Assembly: GCF_028473605.1 (NCBI RefSeq)
Contig: NZ_CP097267.1
Location: 3,712,501 to 3,776,500 of the forward strand
Direction of reading: 5' to 3'
Length of the DNA: 64,000 nt
From: Acidovorax sp. NCPPB 3576
GTDB taxonomy: Bacteria; Pseudomonadota; Gammaproteobacteria; Burkholderiales; Burkholderiaceae_C
In this document: positions 35,861-47,349 of the stretch, one piece after another
How positions within the stretch are numbered: the first letter of the stretch is position 1
Layout: each line of letters begins with the position of its first letter
Program-made: the position numbers and the translations under genes
The notes under the pieces: model-generated
Database searches by the model: none
What the model saw: the letters and a program-made list of their open reading frames with translations, nothing else
What the model was told of the DNA's origin: nothing

Positions 35861-36940
35861 TCAGGTCTTTTGCGTCAGGCTCTTGCCGTGGTCGGGCGCG
35901 GGCCACAGGCCGCGGGGACGCAGCAGCATGATGATGATCATGGCCAGCGCGATCAGCAGCTGGCGAAGGATGGCGGAATCGAGGCGGCCGTCGGTCATGG
36001 CCTGCAGCGGGCCGGCCACGTAGCGCAGCACTTCCGGCAGGGCCGACAGCAGCACGGCACCCAGGATCACGCCAGGGATGTGGCCGATGCCGCCCAGCAC
36101 CACCATGGCGACGATCATGACCGACTCCATCAGGCTGAACGATTCGGGCGACACGAAGCCCTGGAAGGCACCGAACATGGCGCCGGACACACCGCCGAAC
36201 GAAGCGCCCATCCCGAAGGCCAGCAGCTTCATGTTGCGGGTGTTGATGCCCATGGCCTTGGCGGCGATCTCGTCTTCACGGATGGCCATCCAGGCGCGGC
36301 CGATGCGCGAGTCCTGCAGGCGATAGCAGATGATGACGCTCAGCACCACCAGCACCAGGAACAGGTAGTAATACAGCGTGACCGACGAGATGTCGAAACC
36401 GAACACTTCCAGCCGCTTGCCCAGGTCGAGCCCGAAGACCTTCACCGAATCGATCTGCCCGATGCCCTTGGGGCCGTTGGTCAGGTTGACGGGGTGGTCC
36501 AGGTTGTTCAGGAAGATGCGGATGATCTCGCCGAAGCCCAGCGTCACGATGGCCAGGTAATCCCCGCGCAGCTTGAGCGTGGGAGCCCCGAGTACCGCCC
36601 CGAAGATCGCGGCGACCAGCGCCGCCAGCGGTATGACCAGCCACAGCGACGTGTGCAGTCCGTTGGGGAACATGGCCGCGAACGACGCGAAGGTCTCCGA
36701 CAGGTGGGGCGACGCCATCAGCGCGAACAGATAGGCGCCCACGGCGTAGAACGCCACGTAACCCAGGTCCAGCAGGCCGGCATAGCCCACCACGATGTTC
36801 AGGCCCAGGGCCAGCAGCACGTAGAGCAGTGCCAGATCGGCGATGCGCACCCAGGCGTTGCCGAAGTACTGCAGCAAGAAAGGGAGCAGCAGCAGCGCGA
36901 TGCCGCCGGCGATCCACTGTGCGGTTTTGTTTTGCTTCAT
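35861..36940 (-). CDS. livM: Branched-chain amino-acid ABC transporter permease LivM
   Basis: 359 residues with about ten TM segments; DLALLYVLLALGLNIVVGYAGLLDLGYVAFYAVGAYL and the coupling region LKLRGDYLAIVTLGFGEIIR are LivM signatures. The C-terminal tail RPRGLWPAPDHGK is typical. ATG 36940 follows livH by 13 bp. Confidence 0.94.
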   Translation of the reverse strand: MKQNKTAQWIAGGIALLLLPFLLQYFGNAWVRIADLALLYVLLALGLNIVVGYAGLLDLGYVAFYAVGAYLFALMASPHLSETFASFAAMFPNGLHTSLWLVIPLAALVAAIFGAVLGAPTLKLRGDYLAIVTLGFGEIIRIFLNNLDHPVNLTNGPKGIGQIDSVKVFGLDLGKRLEVFGFDISSVTLYYYLFLVLVVLSVIICYRLQDSRIGRAWMAIREDEIAAKAMGINTRNMKLLAFGMGASFGGVSGAMFGAFQGFVSPESFSLMESVMIVAMVVLGGIGHIPGVILGAVLLSALPEVLRYVAGPLQAMTDGRLDSAILRQLLIALAMIIIMLLRPRGLWPAPDHGKSLTQKT

Positions 36941-36953
36941 GACAATGGGTTCC

Positions 36954-37883
36954 TCAGGCGCGATCGGCCACACGCTCGCCCAGCAGGCCCGAGGGGCGCA
37001 GCGTGAGGATGATGATGAGCACGATGAATGCAAAGATGTCGGTGTAATGGCTGCCCAGCAGGCCGCCCGTGAGCGTGCCGATGTAGCCCGAGCCGATGGC
37101 CTCGATCAGGCCCAGCAGGATGCCGCCCACCACGGCGCCGGCCAGGTTGCCGATGCCGCCGAACACCGCAGCCGTGAAGGCCTTCAGACCCGGCAGGAAG
37201 CCCATGGTGTGCTGCGCGGTGCCGTAGTTGGAGGCATACATGATGCCGGCGATGGCCGCCAGGATGGCGCCGATGATGAAGGTCGCCGAGATCACCATGT
37301 CGGGCTTGACGCCCATCAGGGACGCCACGCGGGGGTTTTCCGCCGTGGCGCGCATCGCGCGGCCGAGTTTCGTGTAGTTCACCAGATACACCAGCGAGGC
37401 CAGTGCGACCGCCGTCACACTCAGGATCAGCACCTGGGTGGAGGTGATCACCGCGCCGCCGACCTGGAATGGCGTCGTGGGCAGCAACGTGGGATACGGC
37501 TTGTAGTTGGGCTTCCAGATGATCATGGCCAGCGTCTGCAGCAGGATCGACATGCCGATGGCGGTGATCAGGGGCGCCAGGCGCGGACTGCTGCGCAGGG
37601 GCTTGTAGGCGACCTTTTCGATGACGAAGTTCAGCGCCGCGGCCACGACGCAGGCAATGATGGTGGCCAAAAGAAGGATGACCCAGCCCGGTGCGCCAGG
37701 CATGGCCTCTTGCATCAGGCCAATGCAACTCCAACTGGTGAGAGCGCCGATCATCAGCACTTCCCCATGGGCAAAATTAATCAGCTGAATAATGCCGTAC
37801 ACCATCGTGTAGCCCAAGGCTATCAAGGCGTACATGCTGCCGAGTACCAGACCGTTGATGATCTGCTGCAGCAAGATGTCCAT
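36954..37883 (-). CDS. livH: Branched-chain amino-acid ABC transporter permease LivH
   Basis: 309 residues; QQIINGLVLGSMYALIALGYTMVYGIIQLINFAHGEVLM is the LivH opening, with GRAMRATAENPRVASLMGV as coupling helix and LRPSGLLGERVADRA at the end. First gene of the operon. The receptor gene livJ is not adjacent on either side, so it must be elsewhere or the transporter uses an unlinked receptor. Confidence 0.94.
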   Translation of the reverse strand: MDILLQQIINGLVLGSMYALIALGYTMVYGIIQLINFAHGEVLMIGALTSWSCIGLMQEAMPGAPGWVILLLATIIACVVAAALNFVIEKVAYKPLRSSPRLAPLITAIGMSILLQTLAMIIWKPNYKPYPTLLPTTPFQVGGAVITSTQVLILSVTAVALASLVYLVNYTKLGRAMRATAENPRVASLMGVKPDMVISATFIIGAILAAIAGIMYASNYGTAQHTMGFLPGLKAFTAAVFGGIGNLAGAVVGGILLGLIEAIGSGYIGTLTGGLLGSHYTDIFAFIVLIIILTLRPSGLLGERVADRA

Positions 37884-38240
37884 AAAAAAAGTCCTTCGTG
37901 TTTGTAACGCGCGCACTTCGCAAGCCAAGATCGGCAGTGCCTTGTGAGCCCCCAATGCCACCTAGCAAAAAACCCGCCAGGAGCAAAGCTGTGCGGGTTT
38001 GGTGGACGGGATTGTAGCCAGTCGAAACCGTGCGTCTTTAGCACGTTTGGCGGGGTTTTCCCTTGGAATCGCGCGCCATCAGCGGGGCGACGCCGCCATT
38101 AGGCAGCGTGATGCAGCCATCGGATTGACGCAAATGGCTTATGCGGTCCACTGGCCGTAAACCCGGCCGCCAGGGGGCGCCCGACCGGCGCGGCAGTGGT
38201 TCATGCCGCCTGGCAGCGCCCTCCCCCCTCCCCATCCCCC
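37884..38240. other. livH upstream region, no gene supported
   Basis: 357 nt between livH and rarA, both on the minus strand. It holds the rarA 3' end, a terminator-like hairpin 85 nt upstream of livH, and presumably the liv promoter. A 68-codon minus-strand reading frame (38038-38244) is Arg/Pro-rich with no recognisable features and I do not accept it as a gene. Confidence 0.45.
37965..38000 (-). terminator. Terminator-like hairpin in the livH leader
   Basis: AACCCGC (37971-37977) pairs with GCGGGTT (37993-37999); on the minus strand the stem is followed by a T run (plus-strand AAAAAA at 37967). It can end rarA transcripts or attenuate the liv operon. Confidence 0.6.
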
Positions 38241-39545
<1,305 letters not shown>

Positions 39546-39778
39546 GGGTTTGGATGTCAACGAAGGAGGTCCAGGAAGTGAAGGGCTCGGGATGGGCCGA
39601 TGGACAGCGGTCGCAAGGATGCGCCACCGGGAGCGCGGATCGGGTGGCGCGTGATCGGTGAAAGCGGATTATTCTCCGCCGCCCGCGTTGCATGCTTCGC
39701 CCCCGGGGGAGTGCGGGAATTTCCCGCACAATGCCGCGGCACCCGTTTCGATTCAAAAACCCCGAGGAGGAGACCCCC

Positions 39779-40135
39779 ATGTCCATCGCCGCCAACGCCG
39801 TCGTCGCCCTGATCGCCCTGCTCCACGTGTATATCCTGGTGCTGGAGATGTTCCTGTGGGACAAGCCCGCAGGGCTGCGCGCCTTCGGGCAGACGGCCGA
39901 GCGGGCCGCGGCCACCAAGGTGCTGGCGGCCAACCAGGGGCTGTACAACGGTTTCCTCGCGGCCGGGCTGTTCTGGGGCCTGTCGCTGGGCGGGGCCGGC
40001 CTGGGCGTGAAGGTGTTCTTCCTGCTGTGCGTGCTGGTGGCCGGCGTGTTCGGCGCTGCCACGGCGGCCCGCAAGATCCTGTTCATCCAGGCCATTCCGG
40101 CCGCCGTGGGTTTGGCGCTGGTGTTGCTGGCCTGA
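39779..40135 (+). CDS. DUF1304 family membrane protein
   Basis: 118 residues, four TM helices. ALIALLHVYILVLEMFLWDKPAG, FGQTAERAA and ANQGLYNGFLAAGLFWGL match DUF1304. Function unknown. AGGAGGAG precedes the ATG by 6 nt, a strong ribosome site. Confidence 0.9.
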   Translation: MSIAANAVVALIALLHVYILVLEMFLWDKPAGLRAFGQTAERAAATKVLAANQGLYNGFLAAGLFWGLSLGGAGLGVKVFFLLCVLVAGVFGAATAARKILFIQAIPAAVGLALVLLA

Positions 40136-40186
40136 AAACGCCCCCGCCTTGGGGCCACCCATGGCGACCATCAAACAAAATGGCCG

Positions 40187-40248
40187 CCACCGCAATAAAC
40201 ACTAGGGCATATTGCTATAAATACTATAGCAATCCAATTCAAATGCCC
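40187..40248. repeat. Dispersed GCTA-N9-TAGC repeat copy (long form)
   Basis: Begins CCACCGCAATA, then ACTAGGGCAT, core GCTATAAATACTATAGC (40214-40230) and the complementary arm ATGCCC (40243-40248). It abuts the lolA stop. The copy at 54852 shares the CCACCGCAATA-N3-ACTA-N-GGC start and is the closest relative in the window. Confidence 0.7.
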
Positions 40249-40249
40249 G

Positions 40250-40882
40250 TTACTGCTTGACCACGTCCGCGCCCGCCGGGGGCTTGAAGTCGAAGGTGGA
40301 GGCCGGCAGCGAGGCGCTCGACTGCACATTGGTGAACCGGATGGCCGAGCGCTGGCCGAAGCTGTCCAGAATGTCGAGCGCCGCAAGCCGCTCGCCCTGG
40401 AAGCCCACGCGCACGCTCTTGAGCTGCCCGTCCTTGGCCTTCGGCGTGGCCAGCACCCACTGCAAGCCGTCCTGCTCGGGCGCGGATTCCAGCGTGAAAT
40501 CGGCGCGCAGTGCCTGCAGGTCGGGCGCGGAGGCCAGCAGCGCCGCCGGCGTGGTGCCCAGCGCCTGGGCCTGGGCCCGCTGGGTGACCTGGTTCAGGTC
40601 GGCGTCATAGAGCCACAGCGTCTTGCCGTCAGCCACGATGGTCTGCTCGAACGGCTTTTGGTAGGTGAAGCGAAAGCGCCCGGGGCGCTGGAATTCGAAA
40701 GTGCCGCTCGACGTCTTGGTGCGCGCCGCCTCGCCATCCTTCGGGGGAGCGGTGACGGTCTGCGTGAAATCGGCGCGGCCGGCCGCCGCACCCTTCATGA
40801 AGGATTCGAGGCTTTTGAGGCCGTCGGCGCTGGCGCACTGGGCGGCGGCCGCGATCAGGGCGGTGAAGATGATTTTTTTCAT
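40250..40882 (-). CDS. lolA: Outer-membrane lipoprotein carrier protein LolA
   Basis: 210 residues with a Sec signal ending CASA. GRADFTQTVTAP, SGTFEFQRPGRFRFTYQKPFEQTIVADGKTLWLYDADLNQVTQR is the LolA signature. It ferries lipoproteins across the periplasm from LolCDE to LolB. Follows ftsK by 49 bp, the common order in Burkholderiales. Confidence 0.94.
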   Translation of the reverse strand: MKKIIFTALIAAAAQCASADGLKSLESFMKGAAAGRADFTQTVTAPPKDGEAARTKTSSGTFEFQRPGRFRFTYQKPFEQTIVADGKTLWLYDADLNQVTQRAQAQALGTTPAALLASAPDLQALRADFTLESAPEQDGLQWVLATPKAKDGQLKSVRVGFQGERLAALDILDSFGQRSAIRFTNVQSSASLPASTFDFKPPAGADVVKQ

Positions 40883-40931
40883 GGATTCTCGGTATCTGAG
40901 GCCGGGCGTCGGCTTTTCCAGGGCGGCTGGT

Positions 40932-43271
40932 TCATTCGCCGCCGCCGCGCGCGGGCACCAGCACTTCGCGCTGGCCGCTGGTGGTCAGACCGCTCACCAG
41001 ACCGGCCTTTTCCATGTCTTCGAGCAGGCGGGCGGAGCGGTTGTAGCCGATGCGCAGCTTGCGCTGCACGTACGAAATACTGGCCTTGCGGTCCTTGAGC
41101 ACCACTTCGACGGCCTGGTCGTACATGGGGTCCTTCTCGCCCCCGCCGTCCGCGTCGCCCAGGGGGCCATCGTCACCCTCGACCGTGCCGCCTTCGAGCA
41201 CGCCGTCGATGTAGTCGGGATCGCCCTGGCTCTTGAGGTAGCTCACCACGCGGTGCACTTCCTCATCGGACACGAAGGCGCCGTGCACACGCACCGGAAG
41301 GCCAGTGCCGCTGGCCATGTAGAGCATGTCGCCCATGCCCAGCAGGGCCTCGGCGCCCATCTGGTCCAGGATGGTGCGGCTGTCGATCTTGCTGCTCACC
41401 TGGAAGGCGATGCGCGTGGGAATGTTGGCCTTGATCAGCCCGGTGATCACGTCCACGCTGGGGCGCTGCGTGGCCAGGATCAGGTGGATGCCCGCCGCGC
41501 GCGCCTTTTGCGCCAGGCGGGCGATCAGCTCCTCGATCTTCTTGCCGACCACCATCATCAGGTCGGCCAGCTCGTCGATCACCACCACGATGTGCGGCAG
41601 GCGCTGCAGCGGCTCGGGCTCTTCGGGCGTGAGGCTGAACGGGTTGTAGATGAACTCCTCGCGCGCCTTGGCCTCGTCGATCTTCACGTTGTAGCCGGCC
41701 AGGTTGCGCACGCCCAGCTTGCTCATCAGCTTGTAGCGGCGCTCCATCTCGGCCACGCACCAGTTCAGGCCGTGCGCGGCCTGCTTCATGTCGGTGACCA
41801 CGGGCGCCAGCAGGTGCGGAATGCCTTCGTACACCGACATTTCCAGCATCTTGGGGTCGATCATCAACAGGCGCACGTCGCGCGCCTCGGCCTTGTAGAG
41901 CAGCGACAGGATCATGGCGTTGATCCCCACCGACTTGCCCGAGCCGGTGGTGCCGGCGACCAGCACGTGCGGCATCTTGGCGAGGTCGGCCACCACCGGG
42001 TTGCCCACGATGTCCTTGCCCAGGCCCATGGTGAGCATGCTCTTGCCCTCGTGATAGACGTGCGAGCCGAGGATCTCGGACAGCCGGATCGACTGCCGCT
42101 TGGCATTGGGCAGCTCCAGCGCCATGAAGTTCTTGCCTGGAATCGTTTCGACCACGCGGATGGAGACGAGCGAAAGCGAGCGCGCCAGGTCCTTGGCCAG
42201 CCCGACGATCTGCGAGCCTTTCACGCCGGTGGCGGGCTCGATCTCGTAGCGGGTGATGACCGGGCCGGGCATGGCGGCGACCACACGCACCTCCACGCCG
42301 AAATCCTTGAGCTTCTTTTCGATGAGGCGGCTGGTCATCTCCAGGGTTTCGGGCGAGACAGTCTCCTGGCGCTGCGCGGGCGGGCCGTCCAGCAGATCGA
42401 CCTGCGGCAGGCGGCTGTCGGGCATCTCGGTGAACAGGGGCTTTTGCCGCTCCTTCACCACACGGGCGCTCTGGGGCACATCGGACAGCACCGGCTCGAT
42501 GATCTGCACGGGCTGAGGATGGTGCTGCTCGACTTCATGGCGCTCTTCCTGCACCACCTCTTCGCGTTCGCGTGCGGCGCGCTTGCCGACGGCGACGTCC
42601 TTGGCCTTCTCGCGCTTGGCAAGGCCCAGCTGCACCAGCGAATCGATGCGCCCGCCCAGCCGCTCGGCCACGTGGCCCCAGGAGAAGCGGAACACCAGTC
42701 CCGCGCCCAGCACCACCAGGATCACGCCGACCAGGCCCGAGCCGGTGAACCCCAGCCACTTCACTCCGGCAGGCCCGGTGAGGTAGCCGATCGCTCCGCC
42801 CGCATGGCCCGGCAGCAAGGACTCCAGCCGGTAAAGGCGCGACCATTCCAGCCCGGTGCTGGCCGCCATCAGCATGACGAGGCCGCCCCAGAACATCGCG
42901 CGCCGCAGCATCGGGCCATGCCCGTTGGCGCTGGCGTCTTCGCCGCCCCGCATCCAGCGCGCCAGGGAAGACAGCCAGGCCTTCACCGCCGCGGCCACGC
43001 ACCACCAGACGGAAAAGCCCAGCGCGAAATAGCTGCTGTCGGCCAGCCAGGCACCGAATCGGCCTGCCCAGTTGGCCATCAGGCGGCCGTCCCCCACGCC
43101 GGAGGTGGACCAGGCCGCGTCCTGGCCCGAATAGGTGGCAAGGGCCAGCAGCCAGAAAACCAGGGCCACGAGACCGAGCACGAGGCTGATCTCATGGCCG
43201 AAACGTGCCGCACCACTGCGGGGCGGCGCCTTGCCCGCGGAGGCGTTGAGGGTATTGAGGGAATAGGTCAT
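40932..43271 (-). CDS. ftsK: DNA translocase FtsK
   Basis: 779 residues. Four N-terminal TM helices (residues about 27-195) anchor it at the septum, followed by a short charged linker, the alpha/beta motor (Walker A GTTGSGKS near 440, Walker [12 protein letters not shown] near 550) and a C-terminal gamma winged-helix domain from about 715 ([38 protein letters not shown]) that reads KOPS and activates XerCD. Short relative to E. coli FtsK because the Pro/Gln linker is small. Divergent from trxB. Confidence 0.96.
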   Translation of the reverse strand: MTYSLNTLNASAGKAPPRSGAARFGHEISLVLGLVALVFWLLALATYSGQDAAWSTSGVGDGRLMANWAGRFGAWLADSSYFALGFSVWWCVAAAVKAWLSSLARWMRGGEDASANGHGPMLRRAMFWGGLVMLMAASTGLEWSRLYRLESLLPGHAGGAIGYLTGPAGVKWLGFTGSGLVGVILVVLGAGLVFRFSWGHVAERLGGRIDSLVQLGLAKREKAKDVAVGKRAAREREEVVQEERHEVEQHHPQPVQIIEPVLSDVPQSARVVKERQKPLFTEMPDSRLPQVDLLDGPPAQRQETVSPETLEMTSRLIEKKLKDFGVEVRVVAAMPGPVITRYEIEPATGVKGSQIVGLAKDLARSLSLVSIRVVETIPGKNFMALELPNAKRQSIRLSEILGSHVYHEGKSMLTMGLGKDIVGNPVVADLAKMPHVLVAGTTGSGKSVGINAMILSLLYKAEARDVRLLMIDPKMLEMSVYEGIPHLLAPVVTDMKQAAHGLNWCVAEMERRYKLMSKLGVRNLAGYNVKIDEAKAREEFIYNPFSLTPEEPEPLQRLPHIVVVIDELADLMMVVGKKIEELIARLAQKARAAGIHLILATQRPSVDVITGLIKANIPTRIAFQVSSKIDSRTILDQMGAEALLGMGDMLYMASGTGLPVRVHGAFVSDEEVHRVVSYLKSQGDPDYIDGVLEGGTVEGDDGPLGDADGGGEKDPMYDQAVEVVLKDRKASISYVQRKLRIGYNRSARLLEDMEKAGLVSGLTTSGQREVLVPARGGGE

Positions 43272-43273
43272 AA

Positions 43274-44452
<1,179 letters not shown>

Positions 44453-44463
44453 ACGAAGCGGGC

Positions 44464-44469
44464 TATAAT
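44464..44469 (+). promoter_or_regulatory. -10 element of rpmBG
   Basis: TATAAT immediately downstream of the trxB stop. It gives an rpmBG leader of about 170 nt containing several GC-rich inverted segments. The -35 is weak. Confidence 0.55.
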
Positions 44470-44646
44470 CCGCGGCTTTGCTGAAATTGGGCCGGCTTTA
44501 CGCCAACCTGGACACGGCAATCGGGTTACCGCCACCCTGAACTGGCGAGGTGAGGCCGGCAGCAGGCCTTGCGATTCACGGCGTTTCTCGCTGGCGGGTC
44601 CGCAGGGTGTTCGCTTTAAGGCCGTTAAAAATATCGGAGTGTCCTC

Positions 44647-44880
44647 ATGGCACGCGTATGTGAAGTCACGGGCAAAGGCCCGATGGTCGGGAACAATGTT
44701 TCCCACGCCAACAACAAAACCAAGCGTCGGTTCCTGCCGAACCTGCAATACCGCCGCTTCTGGGTCGAGACCGAAAACCGCTGGGTGCGTCTGCGCATTT
44801 CCAACGCCGGCCTGCGTTTGATCGACAAGAACGGTATTGACTCCGTGCTCGCAGACCTGCGTGCACGTGGCCAAGCTTAA
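44647..44880 (+). CDS. rpmB: 50S ribosomal protein L28
   Basis: 77 residues: [33 protein letters not shown] is bL28. The zinc-less form, with a single Cys. Followed 11 bp later by rpmG. Confidence 0.97.
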   Translation: MARVCEVTGKGPMVGNNVSHANNKTKRRFLPNLQYRRFWVETENRWVRLRISNAGLRLIDKNGIDSVLADLRARGQA

Positions 44881-44891
44881 GGAGAAGCACC

Positions 44892-45062
44892 ATGGCAAGC
44901 AAAGGCGGACGCGACAAGATCAAGCTGGAATCCACTGCGGGTACCGGCCATTTCTACACCACCACCAAGAACAAGAAGACGATGCCCGAGAAAATGCTGA
45001 TCATGAAATTTGATCCAAAAGCTCGCAAGCACGTCGAATACAAGGAAATGAAGCTGAAGTAA
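44892..45062 (+). CDS. rpmG: 50S ribosomal protein L33
   Basis: 56 residues: [35 protein letters not shown] is bL33 without the Cys pairs, i.e. the zinc-independent type. GGAG precedes it. Followed by a strong terminator. Confidence 0.97.
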   Translation: MASKGGRDKIKLESTAGTGHFYTTTKNKKTMPEKMLIMKFDPKARKHVEYKEMKLK

Positions 45063-45082
45063 TTCAGCCTCAGGCTCCTTTG

Positions 45083-45114
45083 AAAAACCGCCCGGCACCC
45101 CGGGCGGTTTTTTT
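45083..45114 (+). terminator. Rho-independent terminator of rpmBG
   Basis: AAACCGCCCGG (45085-45095) pairs with CCGGGCGGTTT (45100-45110) over a 4-nt loop, then a T run. Confidence 0.9.
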
Positions 45115-45144
45115 ATGTCCGGCCCGTTCTCGCTCTGCAGAGCT

Positions 45145-46650
45145 TCAGGCTGCCCGACGCAGCGCTGTCGGTTCCGCGCGCTGCTGTGCCATGAGCTGGC
45201 CCAGCGTGCGGTAGGCCTCCTCCACCTCGGGTGTGAACGGCATGCCGCAGCTCAGGCGCAGGAAGTTTTCGTAGCGCCCGGTGTTGGAGAACATCGGGCC
45301 CGGCGCGATGCGGATGCCGCACTGCAGCGCCTGGTCGTACAGGCGCGTGGTCGAGATGTCGGCGGGCAGCTCCAGCCACAGGCTGATCCCGCCCGGCGGC
45401 AGGCTCAGGCGCGTGCCCATCGGAAAATACCGCGCCACGGCGCGTGCAGACTGCTCGCGCTGCAGGCGCAACTGGATGCGCATGCGGCGCATGTGGCGTT
45501 CATAGGCCGGCGAATCCACGCTGCGCGCCGCCAGCAACTGGGACCAGGTCTGCATGTTGCGGGTGCGGGCGAACTTGAGCATCTGCACCCGGGCCTGCCA
45601 GCGCCCGGCGCTCATCCAGCCCTGGCGCAGGCCGGGGGCGAAGCTCTTGCTGAGCGAGGCGCAATAGATCACCTGGCCGGCGTCGCCCACCTTGTCCCAG
45701 GCCTTGGCCGGGCGCAGCGCGCGGGGCGACTCGACGAACTCGCGGTAGATGTCGTCTTCGATCAGCGCCAAGCCGTATTCCACGCACAGCGCCACCAGGC
45801 GCTCCTTGTGCGCATCGGGCATCACGCTGCCCTGGGGCATCTGCAGGTGGGGCACCACCACCACGCCCTTGAGGCGCGGCTCGTTGCGTGCCGCCAGCTC
45901 CAGCGCCTCCAGCGAAATGCCGGTGTGCGGGCTGCAGGGAATCTCCAGCGCCCGCAGGCCGCGCACCTGGATGGCCTGCAGGATGCCGAAGAAGGTCGGC
46001 GACTCCACCGCGATCACATCGCCGGGGTCGGCAATCGCATCCAGCGCCAGGGTGACCGCCTCCGAATTGCCATGGGTGGCGCCGATGTCGGAGGGCGCCA
46101 GGCACACCCCGAAGGTGAGCGCATGGCGGGCCATGGCCTGCTGGAACTCCACATGGGTGGTGGGCGCCGACGGCCCATAGACGAGGATGTCGGGCTGCTC
46201 GCGCAGCAGGCTTTGCGCCAGCCGGTTCAGCGCCCGGGCATCGAACAGGCTGGGCGCCGGCATGGCGCTGCCCAGATCCAGCGGCACCGGGCCGGCGCGG
46301 CGCGCCTTTTCCAGGAACATGGAAATGCGCTCGTTGATGCCGGCGAACACACGCGGGTCGTCCGGCAGGGGCTCGAGCAACTCGGGCTCGCGCGCACCGG
46401 GCAGTGCCATTGCCCCCGACTCGCGCACGAAGTAGCCCACGCGTTCGCGGGCCTCCACGCTGCCCTGGGATTCGAGGTGCCGCAGCACCTGCAGCGCGGT
46501 GGTCAGGCTCACCTGGTGGCGCTGGCAAAGCTCGCGCACCGAGGGCATGCGCATGCCGGGCCGCAGGCTGCCGGCGGCGATCGCCTGCTCGTACAGGGCC
46601 GCCAATTGGCGGTACAGGGGAATCTCTCGGATATCGGCAGAACGCGGCAT
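45145..46650 (-). CDS. MocR-type GntR/aminotransferase-fold transcriptional regulator
   Basis: 501 residues. N-terminal GntR winged helix (PLYRQLAALYEQAIAAGSLRPGMRMPSVRELCQRHQVSLTTALQ), then a class I aminotransferase fold with the PLP lysine in CASLSKSFAPGLRQGW and the IEDDIYREF turn. MocR regulators use PLP as an effector and typically control genes next to them. ATG 46650 is preferred; upstream ATGs precede non-conserved sequence. Divergent from a small gene at 46871. Confidence 0.92.
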   Translation of the reverse strand: MPRSADIREIPLYRQLAALYEQAIAAGSLRPGMRMPSVRELCQRHQVSLTTALQVLRHLESQGSVEARERVGYFVRESGAMALPGAREPELLEPLPDDPRVFAGINERISMFLEKARRAGPVPLDLGSAMPAPSLFDARALNRLAQSLLREQPDILVYGPSAPTTHVEFQQAMARHALTFGVCLAPSDIGATHGNSEAVTLALDAIADPGDVIAVESPTFFGILQAIQVRGLRALEIPCSPHTGISLEALELAARNEPRLKGVVVVPHLQMPQGSVMPDAHKERLVALCVEYGLALIEDDIYREFVESPRALRPAKAWDKVGDAGQVIYCASLSKSFAPGLRQGWMSAGRWQARVQMLKFARTRNMQTWSQLLAARSVDSPAYERHMRRMRIQLRLQREQSARAVARYFPMGTRLSLPPGGISLWLELPADISTTRLYDQALQCGIRIAPGPMFSNTGRYENFLRLSCGMPFTPEVEEAYRTLGQLMAQQRAEPTALRRAA

Positions 46651-46870
46651 GGCAGGCATCGGAAAAACCCGCGCACCAGACCCGCGCGCGGCAAGCGGGA
46701 ATCCCATCATGCCCCGGCACGGTGTACCGGAACAGATACAGGATGGAACATGGCGAACCATAACAGCCCCCTGCCGATCGCGGCTGTTCTACCTGCCGCC
46801 AGGGGCGTGTGTACCTGCCCTCGGAGGCCGGCTTTTCTTACGCTGGAGCCCTCACCTGAAGGAGTCCGCC
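46651..46870. promoter_or_regulatory. Divergent MocR control region
   Basis: 220 nt between divergent genes. GGAACA occurs twice (46729, 46745), and ATGG-CGAA-CCAT (46750-46761) is an inverted repeat. MocR regulators usually bind paired direct repeats, so the GGAACA pair is a candidate site. Confidence 0.35.
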
Positions 46871-47287
46871 ATGACGCAAGCCCCCCGCCACACCGCTGCC
46901 AGTGCCCCTGCCACCGCCACTGTTTTACGCCTGGTTCTGGACATCGCCCCAGGACAGCATGTGCTGGCCTGCCTGCCTCCGTCCAGCACGCTCCAGGCGC
47001 TGGAGGGAAACATCGTTCTGGGCTTCGGCCCGCTGATCTGCGGGCAGGTGCTGCATGCGCGCCGACAAACCCTGGCGGCCGGTCAGGCGCTCTCGCAAGA
47101 CGGTGGCGCAACCAGCACCTGGGTGCAGCTGGGCAACCCGGGCCGGCAGACGGTGCATGCCGTACTGATCGAAGCGGTGCCACAACCCGGTGGACTGGCA
47201 CAGGCCTGGGCGTGGATGAAGGCCCGATGGACTGCCGCAGGGGGCAGCGGAGCGCGCGCACCGGGCGGGGTCGGGACGGCGCACTGA
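46871..47287 (+). CDS. Small hypothetical protein, possibly DUF2917
   Basis: 138 residues, no signal or TM segment. The central part (LDIAPGQHVLACLPPSSTLQALEGNIVLGFG, then LAAGQALSQDGG) has the cupin-like strand pattern of DUF2917, a family often divergent from MocR regulators in Burkholderiales; I rate this as tentative. AAGGAG lies 8 nt before the ATG. It is probably the target of the neighbouring MocR protein. Confidence 0.6.
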   Translation: MTQAPRHTAASAPATATVLRLVLDIAPGQHVLACLPPSSTLQALEGNIVLGFGPLICGQVLHARRQTLAAGQALSQDGGATSTWVQLGNPGRQTVHAVLIEAVPQPGGLAQAWAWMKARWTAAGGSGARAPGGVGTAH

Positions 47288-47349
47288 CCCCGAACAGGAA
47301 AAGGACAGCACCCGAAACGGGCCTGCCCGAGAGGCCAGCCCTGGTCGCC

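Noticed and set aside
46750..46870. Plus-strand reading frame starting near 46750 before the DUF2917-like gene
   Set aside because: It lies within the divergent promoter region and in a different frame from the supported gene with its AAGGAG site.
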